From positions 1 to 64,000 of the forward strand of contig CANROC010000016.1 of the NCBI GenBank assembly GCA_947632175.1: a stretch of DNA of 64,000 nt. The letters run 5' to 3'. The position numbers and the translations under genes were made by a program. The notes below the pieces were generated by a model, which was not told where the DNA came from, ran no database searches, and saw only the letters and a list, made by a program, of their open reading frames with translations. This stretch comes from an uncultured Oscillospiraceae bacterium. Lineage in GTDB: Bacteria > Bacillota > Clostridia > Oscillospirales > Oscillospiraceae. Of this stretch, positions 48,521 through 56,110 are shown one piece after another. Positions within the stretch are counted from its first letter, which is position 1, and every line of letters begins with the position of its first letter.

Positions 48521-49183
48521 TTAATTCTTCCTTTTCTTGGCGGAGGGCCGCGCGGCGGCGGTACAGCAGACCACGTCCTCCGCCCCGGCCATCAGGAGCA
48601 TCCTGGCGCACTCGGAGAGGGTCGCCCCGGTGGTGTAGATGTCGTCCACCAGCAAGATTCGCTTGTCCCGCACCGCCTCCGGGGCCGCCGCCTCGTAGGC
48701 CCCCAGCACATTGGCGGCGCGGGCCTCCGGGGTGTCGATGGTGGAGTTGGCGGCGGTGTGGCGGACCTTTCTGAGAGTGCGGATGTAAGGCTGACCGAGA
48801 TTCTTCGCCATTTCCCGGCAGAGAAGCTCCGACTGGTCGTAGCCCCGCTTGCGCCGCCGCTTATCGCTCACCGGCGCCCAGGTGATGAGGTCGTAGGTGC
48901 CCATAAGGTGCTCCCGCACCGTCTCGGCCATGAGCGAACCCAGCCCCACGGCGAAGGCCTGCCTGCCCCGGAATTTGAAGAGCAGCAGCGCCCGCCGCAC
49001 GTCGTCCACGTAGTAGAGGGCCGCGGCGCACTGGGAGAAAAATTCCCCGCGCCCTTTCACCAATCCGCACCGGGGGAGCCTGTCCCGGCAGGTCTGGCAG
49101 ATATCCCCCTCGTCCACGATCCGCCGGCAGAACATGCACCGCGGCGGGAAGAGGAGCGCCGTGAGGCGCTTTGCAAGATTCAT
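48521..49183 (-). CDS. ComF-family phosphoribosyltransferase-like protein
   Basis: 220 residues from ATG 49183. An N-terminal zinc finger (CMFCRR...CQTC, about residues 16-36) is followed by the double-stranded-DNA-uptake ComF fold. The PRPP-binding-like loop is ILLVDDIYTTGATLSEC near residue 180. DKRRRKRGYDQSELLCREMA is the other signature. In B. subtilis ComFC is needed for transformation; in Clostridia its role is less clear. TGATG overlap couples it to recD2 upstream. Confidence 0.9.
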   Translation of the reverse strand: MNLAKRLTALLFPPRCMFCRRIVDEGDICQTCRDRLPRCGLVKGRGEFFSQCAAALYYVDDVRRALLLFKFRGRQAFAVGLGSLMAETVREHLMGTYDLITWAPVSDKRRRKRGYDQSELLCREMAKNLGQPYIRTLRKVRHTAANSTIDTPEARAANVLGAYEAAAPEAVRDKRILLVDDIYTTGATLSECARMLLMAGAEDVVCCTAAARPSAKKRKN

Positions 49184-51408
49184 CAGCCGACCTCCCCGCA
49201 AAGGCGGGCGCGCAGGCCGGAGTAGCGCCGGGCGCGGCGGTCGTTGGCCACCATGGCGGAGAAAACGTCCGGCCCGCCGGCGATGACCAGCAGCTCCCGG
49301 GCCCTGGTGACGGCGGTGTAGAGGACGCCCCGGGTCACAAGCCCCGGCGGGCACTTGGGCAGGGCCAGGACGACGGCCCTATACTCGCTTCCCTGGGATT
49401 TGTGGACCGTCACGGCGTAGGCCAGCTCCAGCTCTCCCATCTGCTCGAAAGGGTAGGGGACCAGCCGCTCGTCGAACCGGACGGAGGCCGTCCCGGCGCT
49501 CTCGTCCATGTCCTCGATGTACCCCACGTCGCCGTTGAAGATGCCGTAACCGGGTTCGGCGCGGGCGTCCTCCCCTTCCCCGGTCTCCCGCGTCCACAGA
49601 ATGTCGTAGTTGTTCCTGGTCTGCATCACCCGGTCGCCTACGCGGAAGGTGACGGACCCCACGGTCTTTTCCTTTTTCCCCGGCGCGGCGGGGTTCAGCG
49701 CCTCCTGAATCGCCAGATTCAGGGCGTTCACGCCGCCGCCGTACCGGCGGGAGGGAGCGAGGACCTGGATCTCCCGGGCGGGGATGCCCATGTTGTTGGG
49801 CAGGCGCTTCGAGATGAGCTCCGTCACCGTGGCGGTGACGCTCTCGGGGTCTGAGCGCTTCAAAAAGAAGAAGTCCCCGCCGGTATTTTTGAGGCTGGGC
49901 ACCTCGCCGGCGTTGATCTTATGGGCGTTTTTCACGATGTCGCTGAGGCTCGCCTGACGGAAGATGTCCGTGAGGGCGATGACCGGCGCCACGCCGCTGC
50001 GGATGATGTCCCCAAAGACGTTCCCCGGCCCCACGGAGGGCAGCTGGTCGGCGTCCCCCACCAGCACCAGCCGCGCGTCCGCCGGCATGGCGTCGAGAAG
50101 CGCGGCCATGAGGCGGATATCCACCATGCTCGTCTCGTCCAGTACCACGGCGTCGCACTCCAAGGGGTCGGCGGCGCACTTTTCAAACTCCCGCTCGCCC
50201 GCCTCCGGCATCCCGGCCCCCAAAAGCCGGTGGACCGTCTGGGCCTCCCGGCCCGTGAGCTCCGAAAGGCGCTTGGCCGCCCGCCCGGTGGGGGCGGTGA
50301 GCAGGGTGGTAAGGCCCATCTCGTCAAAGAGGTTCAAAATGCCCCGGACGGTGGTGGTCTTGCCGGTGCCGGGGCCGCCGGTGAGCACCAGCACCCGGCG
50401 GTTCGCCGCCAGCTCCAGCGCCGCGCGCTGCTTGTCCGCGAACCGGATGCCGCAGGCGTACTCCGCCCGCTCCATGAGGATCTGCAAGCCCTGGACCTTG
50501 TCCACCGGCGTCTTCGTCATCAGCAAAAGCCGCCGGGCGACCAGCTCCTCGGCCTCAAAGAGGTCGCGCATATAGAGGGCGTCCACGGTGGTGACCCGCT
50601 GGGAAACCAGCTCCCCCAGCTGCGCCATGTCCTCCGCCGCCGCCCGGACGCTGTCCGGGTCGATGCTCAGAAGCTGCGCCGTGGCGGCGACCAGCTTGTC
50701 CCGGGGGAGGAACACGTGCCCGTTCCCCTCGTTGTGCCGGAGCTCGAAAATGAGCGCCGCGCGGACCCGCTCCACGCAGTCCGGGGCGAAGCCCAGCTTC
50801 CGGGCCAGCTCGTCGGCGGCGAAGAAATCAAGGCCCAGCTCCTCGCCGGCCAATATGTAGGGGTTTTCCGTGACGGCGCTCTCCGCCTCGTCCCCGTAAA
50901 GCCGCCAGAGGCGCACGGCGGCAACGGGCTTGACGCCGTTGTCCGCCAGAAACTCCATGAGCCGCCGCATCCCCGTCTGCTCCCGGAACCGCTGGGAGAT
51001 GGCGGCGGCCTTCTTCTCCGTGATGCCCTTGACGCGGGTCAGCTCCTCCGGGGAATTTTCGATGACCTCCAGGGACGACCTTCCAAATTCGTCCACAATG
51101 GCCCGCGCCAGCTTCGCCCCCACGCCGCGAATGGCGCCGGAGGCCAGGTAATCGTAAATAGCGGCGCTCCCCTCGGGCAGGAAGCTCTCGGCGTGCTCGG
51201 CCTTGAACTGCTGGCCGTAGGAGGCGTGGCTGGTCCAGGAGCCGTAGAGCCGCAGCTTCTCCCCCGGGGCCACCCCCGGCAGGGTCCCCACGCAGGTGAC
51301 CGTCTCGTCCCCCGCGCCGAGGCGCAGGACGGTGTAGCCGTTTTCCGGATTTTGAAAAATAACGGCCCTCACGTCCCCCTCGATGGCCACAAGCTCAACC
51401 TCGTCCAT
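49183..51408 (-). CDS. recD2: RecD2-type 5'-3' DNA helicase
   Basis: 741 residues. The N-terminal region has OB-like and helix-hairpin-helix segments (YDYLASGAIRGVGAKLARAI; VKGITEKKAAAISQRF), typical of RecD2 and absent from RecBCD RecD. Walker A is LTGGPGTGKTTTVRGIL (about residue 345), Walker B VVLDETSMVDIRLM, and motif VI AVTVHKSQGSEYRAVVLALP. It works without RecBC in replication-fork repair. It is followed by comF in a coupled pair. Confidence 0.95.
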   Translation of the reverse strand: MDEVELVAIEGDVRAVIFQNPENGYTVLRLGAGDETVTCVGTLPGVAPGEKLRLYGSWTSHASYGQQFKAEHAESFLPEGSAAIYDYLASGAIRGVGAKLARAIVDEFGRSSLEVIENSPEELTRVKGITEKKAAAISQRFREQTGMRRLMEFLADNGVKPVAAVRLWRLYGDEAESAVTENPYILAGEELGLDFFAADELARKLGFAPDCVERVRAALIFELRHNEGNGHVFLPRDKLVAATAQLLSIDPDSVRAAAEDMAQLGELVSQRVTTVDALYMRDLFEAEELVARRLLLMTKTPVDKVQGLQILMERAEYACGIRFADKQRAALELAANRRVLVLTGGPGTGKTTTVRGILNLFDEMGLTTLLTAPTGRAAKRLSELTGREAQTVHRLLGAGMPEAGEREFEKCAADPLECDAVVLDETSMVDIRLMAALLDAMPADARLVLVGDADQLPSVGPGNVFGDIIRSGVAPVIALTDIFRQASLSDIVKNAHKINAGEVPSLKNTGGDFFFLKRSDPESVTATVTELISKRLPNNMGIPAREIQVLAPSRRYGGGVNALNLAIQEALNPAAPGKKEKTVGSVTFRVGDRVMQTRNNYDILWTRETGEGEDARAEPGYGIFNGDVGYIEDMDESAGTASVRFDERLVPYPFEQMGELELAYAVTVHKSQGSEYRAVVLALPKCPPGLVTRGVLYTAVTRARELLVIAGGPDVFSAMVANDRRARRYSGLRARLCGEVG

Positions 51409-51419
51409 GGAACCTCCTT

Positions 51420-51734
51420 CTACAAATACCGTCTCAATTCCTCTGTCAAAGTTTCCTCATCTGTCAATGCCGCGCCAAACCGCAGGGCCAGAAGCCGCGC
51501 GCGCGTCAGCGCCTCCGGGGTCATGCCGGCGTCCAGAATGACCGCGCCCTTCCCGGCGCGCCCGTCCCGCAAGCGCCCCTCAAGCCCCTCGGCCTCGCCC
51601 CGGCACACCAGCACCGTCACGCACGCCACGTCGGTTGTTTGCACCCGCGCCCTGCCCAGCAGGCAGTCGATTACCAGAATGACCCCGATGACCCCCACCG
51701 CGATGGCGATCCCCAACAATGTCTCCACGACCAT
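51420..51734 (-). CDS. Hypothetical single-pass membrane protein
   Basis: 104 residues from ATG 51734, with GGGGGTG upstream. One hydrophobic helix (about 4-26, LLGIAIAVGVIGVILVID) precedes a soluble domain with alternating beta/alpha pattern (ACVTVLVCRGEAEGLEGRLR; AVILDAGMTPEALTRARLLA). No family recognised. It lies 11 bases upstream of recD2 on the same strand and may be cotranscribed. Confidence 0.7.
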   Translation of the reverse strand: MVVETLLGIAIAVGVIGVILVIDCLLGRARVQTTDVACVTVLVCRGEAEGLEGRLRDGRAGKGAVILDAGMTPEALTRARLLALRFGAALTDEETLTEELRRYL

Positions 51735-51837
51735 ATGCGCACCCCCTGACACAGACTATGCCGAAAGGGCGAAAATGTCAGCGTTCATGCGCCGATTTCC
51801 TTTTGTGTTTCCTGTATCGGGGCCTCTGAACGGGCAT

Positions 51838-52236
51838 TCACAGGCACTTCAGTTCGCTGATAAATTTTGGAAAAACCGTCTGGTCTGTCGGAAATTCAAA
51901 TTTTAGAGCATGGCCGCCCGTAGCGCTTCGTAGTTCGCCGGACACCAGTATATGTCCTGTCCTGTCGCAATTGAATTTGATCGTGTTCCCAACCCCAATT
52001 TCGACAAACGTGACTTCTTTTCTCTTAAAGGAGAGCATCTCTTCCAGCGCCTTGATGCATTTTTGCAGCTCAGGATAATCACATTCACAGCCGTCCGCCA
52101 CACCGGAGAACACACCCGATCTCACGTTGAGGTCAAACGAACAATTATATGGATTTCCGTTTTTCTCGTCATCCACGGAGTGGTAAAAATTTATGATTTC
52201 AATATAGTTACCACAATATTCAAGTCTTGCCCCCAT
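51838..52236 (-). CDS. Orphan WapI-family immunity-like protein
   Basis: 132 residues from ATG 52236. Composition is more A+T-rich than its neighbours. The pattern SFDLNVRSGVFSGVADGCEC, then DYPELQKCIKALEEML, NTIKFNCDRTGHILVSGEL and FPTDQTVFPKFISELK is what I know from WapI-type immunity proteins (with FSG, GHI.V.G and DQT as anchors). Those neutralise contact-dependent toxins. No toxin gene is next to it, and it is wedged between recD2 and uvrB. Acquisition as an orphan immunity gene is the natural reading. Family call is by eye. Confidence 0.55.
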   Translation of the reverse strand: MGARLEYCGNYIEIINFYHSVDDEKNGNPYNCSFDLNVRSGVFSGVADGCECDYPELQKCIKALEEMLSFKRKEVTFVEIGVGNTIKFNCDRTGHILVSGELRSATGGHALKFEFPTDQTVFPKFISELKCL

Positions 52237-52261
52237 AGATCTTTCACTTCCACATCCCGCT

Positions 52262-54238
52262 TTATTTCCCGTTGACCTGTCCCCGCAGCTTGATGATCCT
52301 GTCGCGCAGGACCGCCGCGTACTCGAATTCCAGCATCTGGCTGGCCTTGCGCATCTCCTTCTCCAGCTTGGCGATGGCCTCCTCACGCTCGCGCTTTGTG
52401 AGGTACTTGCCGTCGTCGTCGGTGACGCCCCGGGCGGGCTTTTCCTCCTCGTGCTCCAGCACCGAGCGGATGTCCTTGACGATGGTCTTGGGCACGATGC
52501 CGTGGGCCTTGTTGTAGGCGTCCTGCTTTTTCCGGCGGCGGTCCGTCTCGTCCATGGCCGCCTTCATGGAGGGGGTCACCGTGTCGGCGTAGAGGATAAC
52601 GAGGCCCTCCGCGTTCCGGGCGGCGCGGCCGATGGTCTGGATGAGGCTCGTTTCACTGCGCAAGAAGCCCTCCTTGTCCGCGTCCAGAATGGCCACTAAG
52701 CTCACCTCGGGCAGGTCCAGCCCCTCCCGGAGGAGGTTGATGCCCACCAGCACGTCGAAGGTCCCCAGTCTCAGGTCCCGGATGATCTCCATGCGCTCGA
52801 TGGCGTCGATGTCGTGGTGCATGTAGCGGACCTTGATGCCCGCCTTTTGAAGGTACGCCGTCAGGTCCTCCGCCATGCGCTTGGTGAGGGTGGTGACCAG
52901 GACACGCTCCTTTTTGGCCGTGCGGGCGTTGATCTCCCCGATGAGGTCGTCGATCTGGCCGTTGACAGGCCGGACCTCCACGCGCGGGTCCAGAAGGCCC
53001 GTGGGACGGATGATCTGCTCGGCGATCTGGCCGGCGCGTGAGCGCTCATATTCCGCCGGCGTTGCGGAGACGTAAATGGCCTGGTGGATGCGCTCGTTGA
53101 ACTCGTCAAACTGGAGGGGCCTATTGTCGTAGGCCGAGGGCAGGCGGAAGCCGTACTCCACCAGCGCCTCCTTGCGCGCCCGGTCGCCCCGGTACATGGC
53201 GCGGACCTGGGGCAGGGTGACGTGGCTTTCGTCCACGAAGAGGATAAAATCCTTGGGGAAGTAATCGAGGAGCGTCATGGGCGCGGACCCCACGGGCCGG
53301 CCCGAGATGATGCGGGAGTAGTTCTCGATGCCGGAGCAGTAGCCCAGCTCCTGGAGCATCTCCACGTCGTACATGGTCCGCTGGCGGATGCGCTGGGCCT
53401 CGATGAGCTTGTCGTGGTCCTTGAACCAGGCGACCCGCTCGTCGCACTCCCGCAGGATTTCCTGAATGGCCCGGTCCATCTTCTCCCGGGGCGTCACGTA
53501 GTGGGTGGCGGGCCAGATGGGGATGTTGGTGAGCCGCCGCACCACCGCGCCGGTGACGGTGCTGATCTCGCTGATCCGGTCCACCTCGTCGCCGAAAAAC
53601 TCGATCCGCAGCGCCGTGTCCTTCCAGTAGGCCGGCCAGACCTCCACCGTGTCCCCCCGGACGCGGAACATGTTCCGCTCCCAGGCCAAATCGTTGCGCT
53701 CGTAGCGGATGTCCGCGAATTTTTTGAGAAGGTCGGGGATTTTGATCTCCATCCCCACCCGGATAGGCACCATCATGGCCTCAAAGTCGTCGGGCTCGCC
53801 GAGGCCGTAGATACAGCTCACCGAGCTCACCACCACCACGTCCCGCCGCTCCAGGAGCGACGCCGTGGCCGAGAGCCGCAGACGGTCTATTTCGTCGTTG
53901 ACGGAGCTGTCCTTCTCGATATACGTGTCCGTGTGGGGGATGTACGCCTCCGGCTGGTAGTAGTCGTAGTAGCTGACGAAGTACTCCACCGCGTTTTCCG
54001 GGAAGAACTCCTTGAACTCCTCAAAAAGCTGGGCCGCCAGCGTCTTGTTGTGGGCCAGCACCAGCGTGGGCCGGCCCATCCGGGCGATGACGTTGGCCAT
54101 GGTGAAGGTCTTGCCGGAGCCCGTGACGCCGAGTAAGACCTGCTCGTCCAGCCCCAGCTCCAGCCCCCGGCACAGCGCGTCGATGGCCTCCGGCTGGTCC
54201 CCCGTGGGCTTGTAGGGGGCATGTAATTTAAATTCCAC
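52262..54238 (-). CDS. uvrB: Excinuclease ABC subunit B
   Basis: 658 residues. Damage-verification helicase of nucleotide excision repair. Walker A is [15 protein letters not shown] (about residue 40). The beta-hairpin region contains [20 protein letters not shown]. Helicase motifs include [30 protein letters not shown] and [15 protein letters not shown]. The C-terminal UVR domain, which contacts UvrC, is at about 622-657 ([20 protein letters not shown]). uvrA and uvrC are not in the window. Confidence 0.97.
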   Translation of the reverse strand: MEFKLHAPYKPTGDQPEAIDALCRGLELGLDEQVLLGVTGSGKTFTMANVIARMGRPTLVLAHNKTLAAQLFEEFKEFFPENAVEYFVSYYDYYQPEAYIPHTDTYIEKDSSVNDEIDRLRLSATASLLERRDVVVVSSVSCIYGLGEPDDFEAMMVPIRVGMEIKIPDLLKKFADIRYERNDLAWERNMFRVRGDTVEVWPAYWKDTALRIEFFGDEVDRISEISTVTGAVVRRLTNIPIWPATHYVTPREKMDRAIQEILRECDERVAWFKDHDKLIEAQRIRQRTMYDVEMLQELGYCSGIENYSRIISGRPVGSAPMTLLDYFPKDFILFVDESHVTLPQVRAMYRGDRARKEALVEYGFRLPSAYDNRPLQFDEFNERIHQAIYVSATPAEYERSRAGQIAEQIIRPTGLLDPRVEVRPVNGQIDDLIGEINARTAKKERVLVTTLTKRMAEDLTAYLQKAGIKVRYMHHDIDAIERMEIIRDLRLGTFDVLVGINLLREGLDLPEVSLVAILDADKEGFLRSETSLIQTIGRAARNAEGLVILYADTVTPSMKAAMDETDRRRKKQDAYNKAHGIVPKTIVKDIRSVLEHEEEKPARGVTDDDGKYLTKREREEAIAKLEKEMRKASQMLEFEYAAVLRDRIIKLRGQVNGK

Positions 54239-54654
54239 GGCGCGCCCTCCTTCCTGCCGACGATTACAAACTGTAATAATGAATTTCTTCCTGCAAGCGG
54301 GCCCATTTTTGGCTCCCCGAGGCCGCGGCGGCAGGTTCCGGCTTTTTCACGAAAGCCCCGCTTTCCGCGTGCTTCTCCCGCCGAAAATTTTGTCGCCCGC
54401 CGCCCTTCCGGTTGACGGTAACGGGCTCCCGGAACGGCCTTTACAAGGAGTTATTCACATTCTCCACCGGGTTTTCCACAGGCAAAAAGCCCGTTATCCC
54501 TAAGAATGGGCCGAAATTTACCAGAAAATTCCGATTCCCGGACCGCAAGGTTGTGGAAAACCTCCGCAGGTCCCGCGTTTGACATAACGCCCGATTTTTC
54601 GGTTTCTCTTGAAGAAAACGCCATTTTTGCACCGCAAGAGGACATAACTTTCGG
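54239..54654. other. Intergenic region with DnaA-box-like sites
   Basis: About 415 bases without a gene, between tsaD and uvrB. TTATTCACA (54451-54459), TTTTCCACA (54472-54480) and, on the other strand, TTTTCCACA (54552-54560) each differ by one base from the DnaA box TTATCCACA. No palindromic repeat module occurs here, unlike most other long spacers in the window. Confidence 0.45.
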
Positions 54655-55680
54655 TCAAAACCTGACCTTGTCGATGTCCATGGTGGCGTAGGCGTTGAGC
54701 TCCTGCCCCGCCGTGACGCCGGCGAGGTATTCGTAAAACCCCTGACAGCCAATCATGGCGGCGTTATCACCGCAAAGCCTTAAGGGCGGCACGAAAAGCC
54801 GCCGGCCCTCCCGCCGGCAGGCCGCCTCAAAATCGGCGCGGATGCGCGCGTTGGCCGCCACGCCCCCGGCCACCACCACGGTATCGTAGCCCAGGTCGCG
54901 GGCGGCGTCCATGGTCCGGGGGACCAGCGTCTCGCTGACGGCCCGCTGGAAAGAGGCCGCGAGGCCCGCCCTATCGAGGTCCCCGCCCTTTTGCGCCGCC
55001 GTGTGGGCGGCGTTCACCACGGCTGTCTTGAGGCCGGAGAAGGACATGTCGTAGGGGCGCCCCTCCACGTGGGCGTGGGGGAGCTTGAAGGCGGCATCGT
55101 CGCCGCCCTCCGCCAGCCTTTGGAGGGGCAGTCCGCCGGGGTAGGGGAGGCCCAGCACCCGGGCGGCCTTATCGAAGCACTCGCCCGCCGCGTCGTCCAC
55201 GGTGGCGCCCACGATGGACATGTCCGTATACCCCCGCACATCCACAATGGCGGTGTTCCCGCCGGAAATGGCCAGGCAGAGAAACGGCGGCTCCAGCTCC
55301 GGAAAGGCCAGGTAGTTGGCGGCGATGTGCCCCCGGACGTGGTGGACCGGGATGAGGGGAATCTTCAGCGCCAGCGCCGCGCCCTTGGCGAAGTTCACCC
55401 CCACGAGCAGGGCCCCGATAAGCCCCGGCGCGGCGGTGACGGCCACGGCGTCCAGGTCCGCTTTCGTCAGCCCCGCCTTTCTCACCGCCTCGTCGGCTAA
55501 GCGCGCAATCACGGTGATATGGCTGCGGGAGGCGATCTCCGGCACCACGCCGCCGTAGAGGGCGTGCATGTCCGCCTGGGAAAAAATCTCGTTTGACAGC
55601 ACCGTCCTGCCGTCCCGGACCACCGCCGCGGCGGTCTCGTCGCAGGAGGATTCAATGGCCAATATGTTCATCTGCTCCAA
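54655..55680 (-). CDS. tsaD: tRNA N6-threonylcarbamoyladenosine transferase
   Basis: 341 residues. Transfers threonylcarbamoyl to A37 of ANN-decoding tRNAs with TsaB/TsaE. ILAIESSCDETAAAVV starts the ASKHA fold. The metal ligands lie in HHVRGHIAANYLAFP. Nucleotide motifs are CLAISGGNTAIVDVRG and VVAGGVAANARIRADFEAAC. The last metal Asp is in LRLCGDNAAMIGCQG. It overlaps the end of rimI by 29 bases. tsaB and tsaE, often adjacent, are not seen here. Confidence 0.96.
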   Translation of the reverse strand: MEQMNILAIESSCDETAAAVVRDGRTVLSNEIFSQADMHALYGGVVPEIASRSHITVIARLADEAVRKAGLTKADLDAVAVTAAPGLIGALLVGVNFAKGAALALKIPLIPVHHVRGHIAANYLAFPELEPPFLCLAISGGNTAIVDVRGYTDMSIVGATVDDAAGECFDKAARVLGLPYPGGLPLQRLAEGGDDAAFKLPHAHVEGRPYDMSFSGLKTAVVNAAHTAAQKGGDLDRAGLAASFQRAVSETLVPRTMDAARDLGYDTVVVAGGVAANARIRADFEAACRREGRRLFVPPLRLCGDNAAMIGCQGFYEYLAGVTAGQELNAYATMDIDKVRF

Positions 55681-56110
55681 GCTCCCGATCCATCAAAATC
55701 GCGTCCTCCGCGGGGTCCTGATAGTACCCCCGCCGCTCGCCGCACACCGTAAAGCCCGCGCTTTTGTAAAGCGCCCTGGCGGCGAGATTGGACTTGCGGA
55801 CCTCCAAAAAGAGTTTCTCCGCGCCCCGCTCTCCGGCGCGGCGCAGGACTTCTTTGAGAAGCGCCCCGCCCACGCCCCGCCGCCGCAGGTCCGATCGGAC
55901 GGCGAGGCTCAGAAGCTCCCCCTCGTCGGCGGCAACCAGGTAGATGGCGAAGCCCGCCACCGTCCCGTCCTCCACCGCCGCTAAAATCTCCCCGCAGCCG
56001 CTCCGGAGGTACGCCTCCACGCCGCCATGGCTCCAGGGGTCGGTGAAGCTCGCTCGCTCGATGTCCATAATGGCGTCCAGGTGTTCATAGGTGGCTTTTA
56101 CGATCTCCAT
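55652..56110 (-). CDS. rimI: Ribosomal protein alanine N-acetyltransferase
   Basis: 152-residue GNAT protein. The acetyl-CoA motif is SLAVRSDLRRRGVGGALLKE, and the late FLEVRKSNLAARALYKSAGF matches RimI enzymes that acetylate the N-terminus of ribosomal protein S18. Start at ATG 56110, coupled to the polA stop (TGATG). Its 3' end overlaps tsaD. rimI-tsaD neighbourhood is common in Firmicutes and supports the name. Confidence 0.92.
   Translation of the reverse strand: MEIVKATYEHLDAIMDIERASFTDPWSHGGVEAYLRSGCGEILAAVEDGTVAGFAIYLVAADEGELLSLAVRSDLRRRGVGGALLKEVLRRAGERGAEKLFLEVRKSNLAARALYKSAGFTVCGERRGYYQDPAEDAILMDRELGADEHIGH

Noticed and set aside
53084-54136. 350-codon plus-strand frame opposite uvrB
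   Set aside because: Antisense shadow; uvrB on the minus strand is complete.
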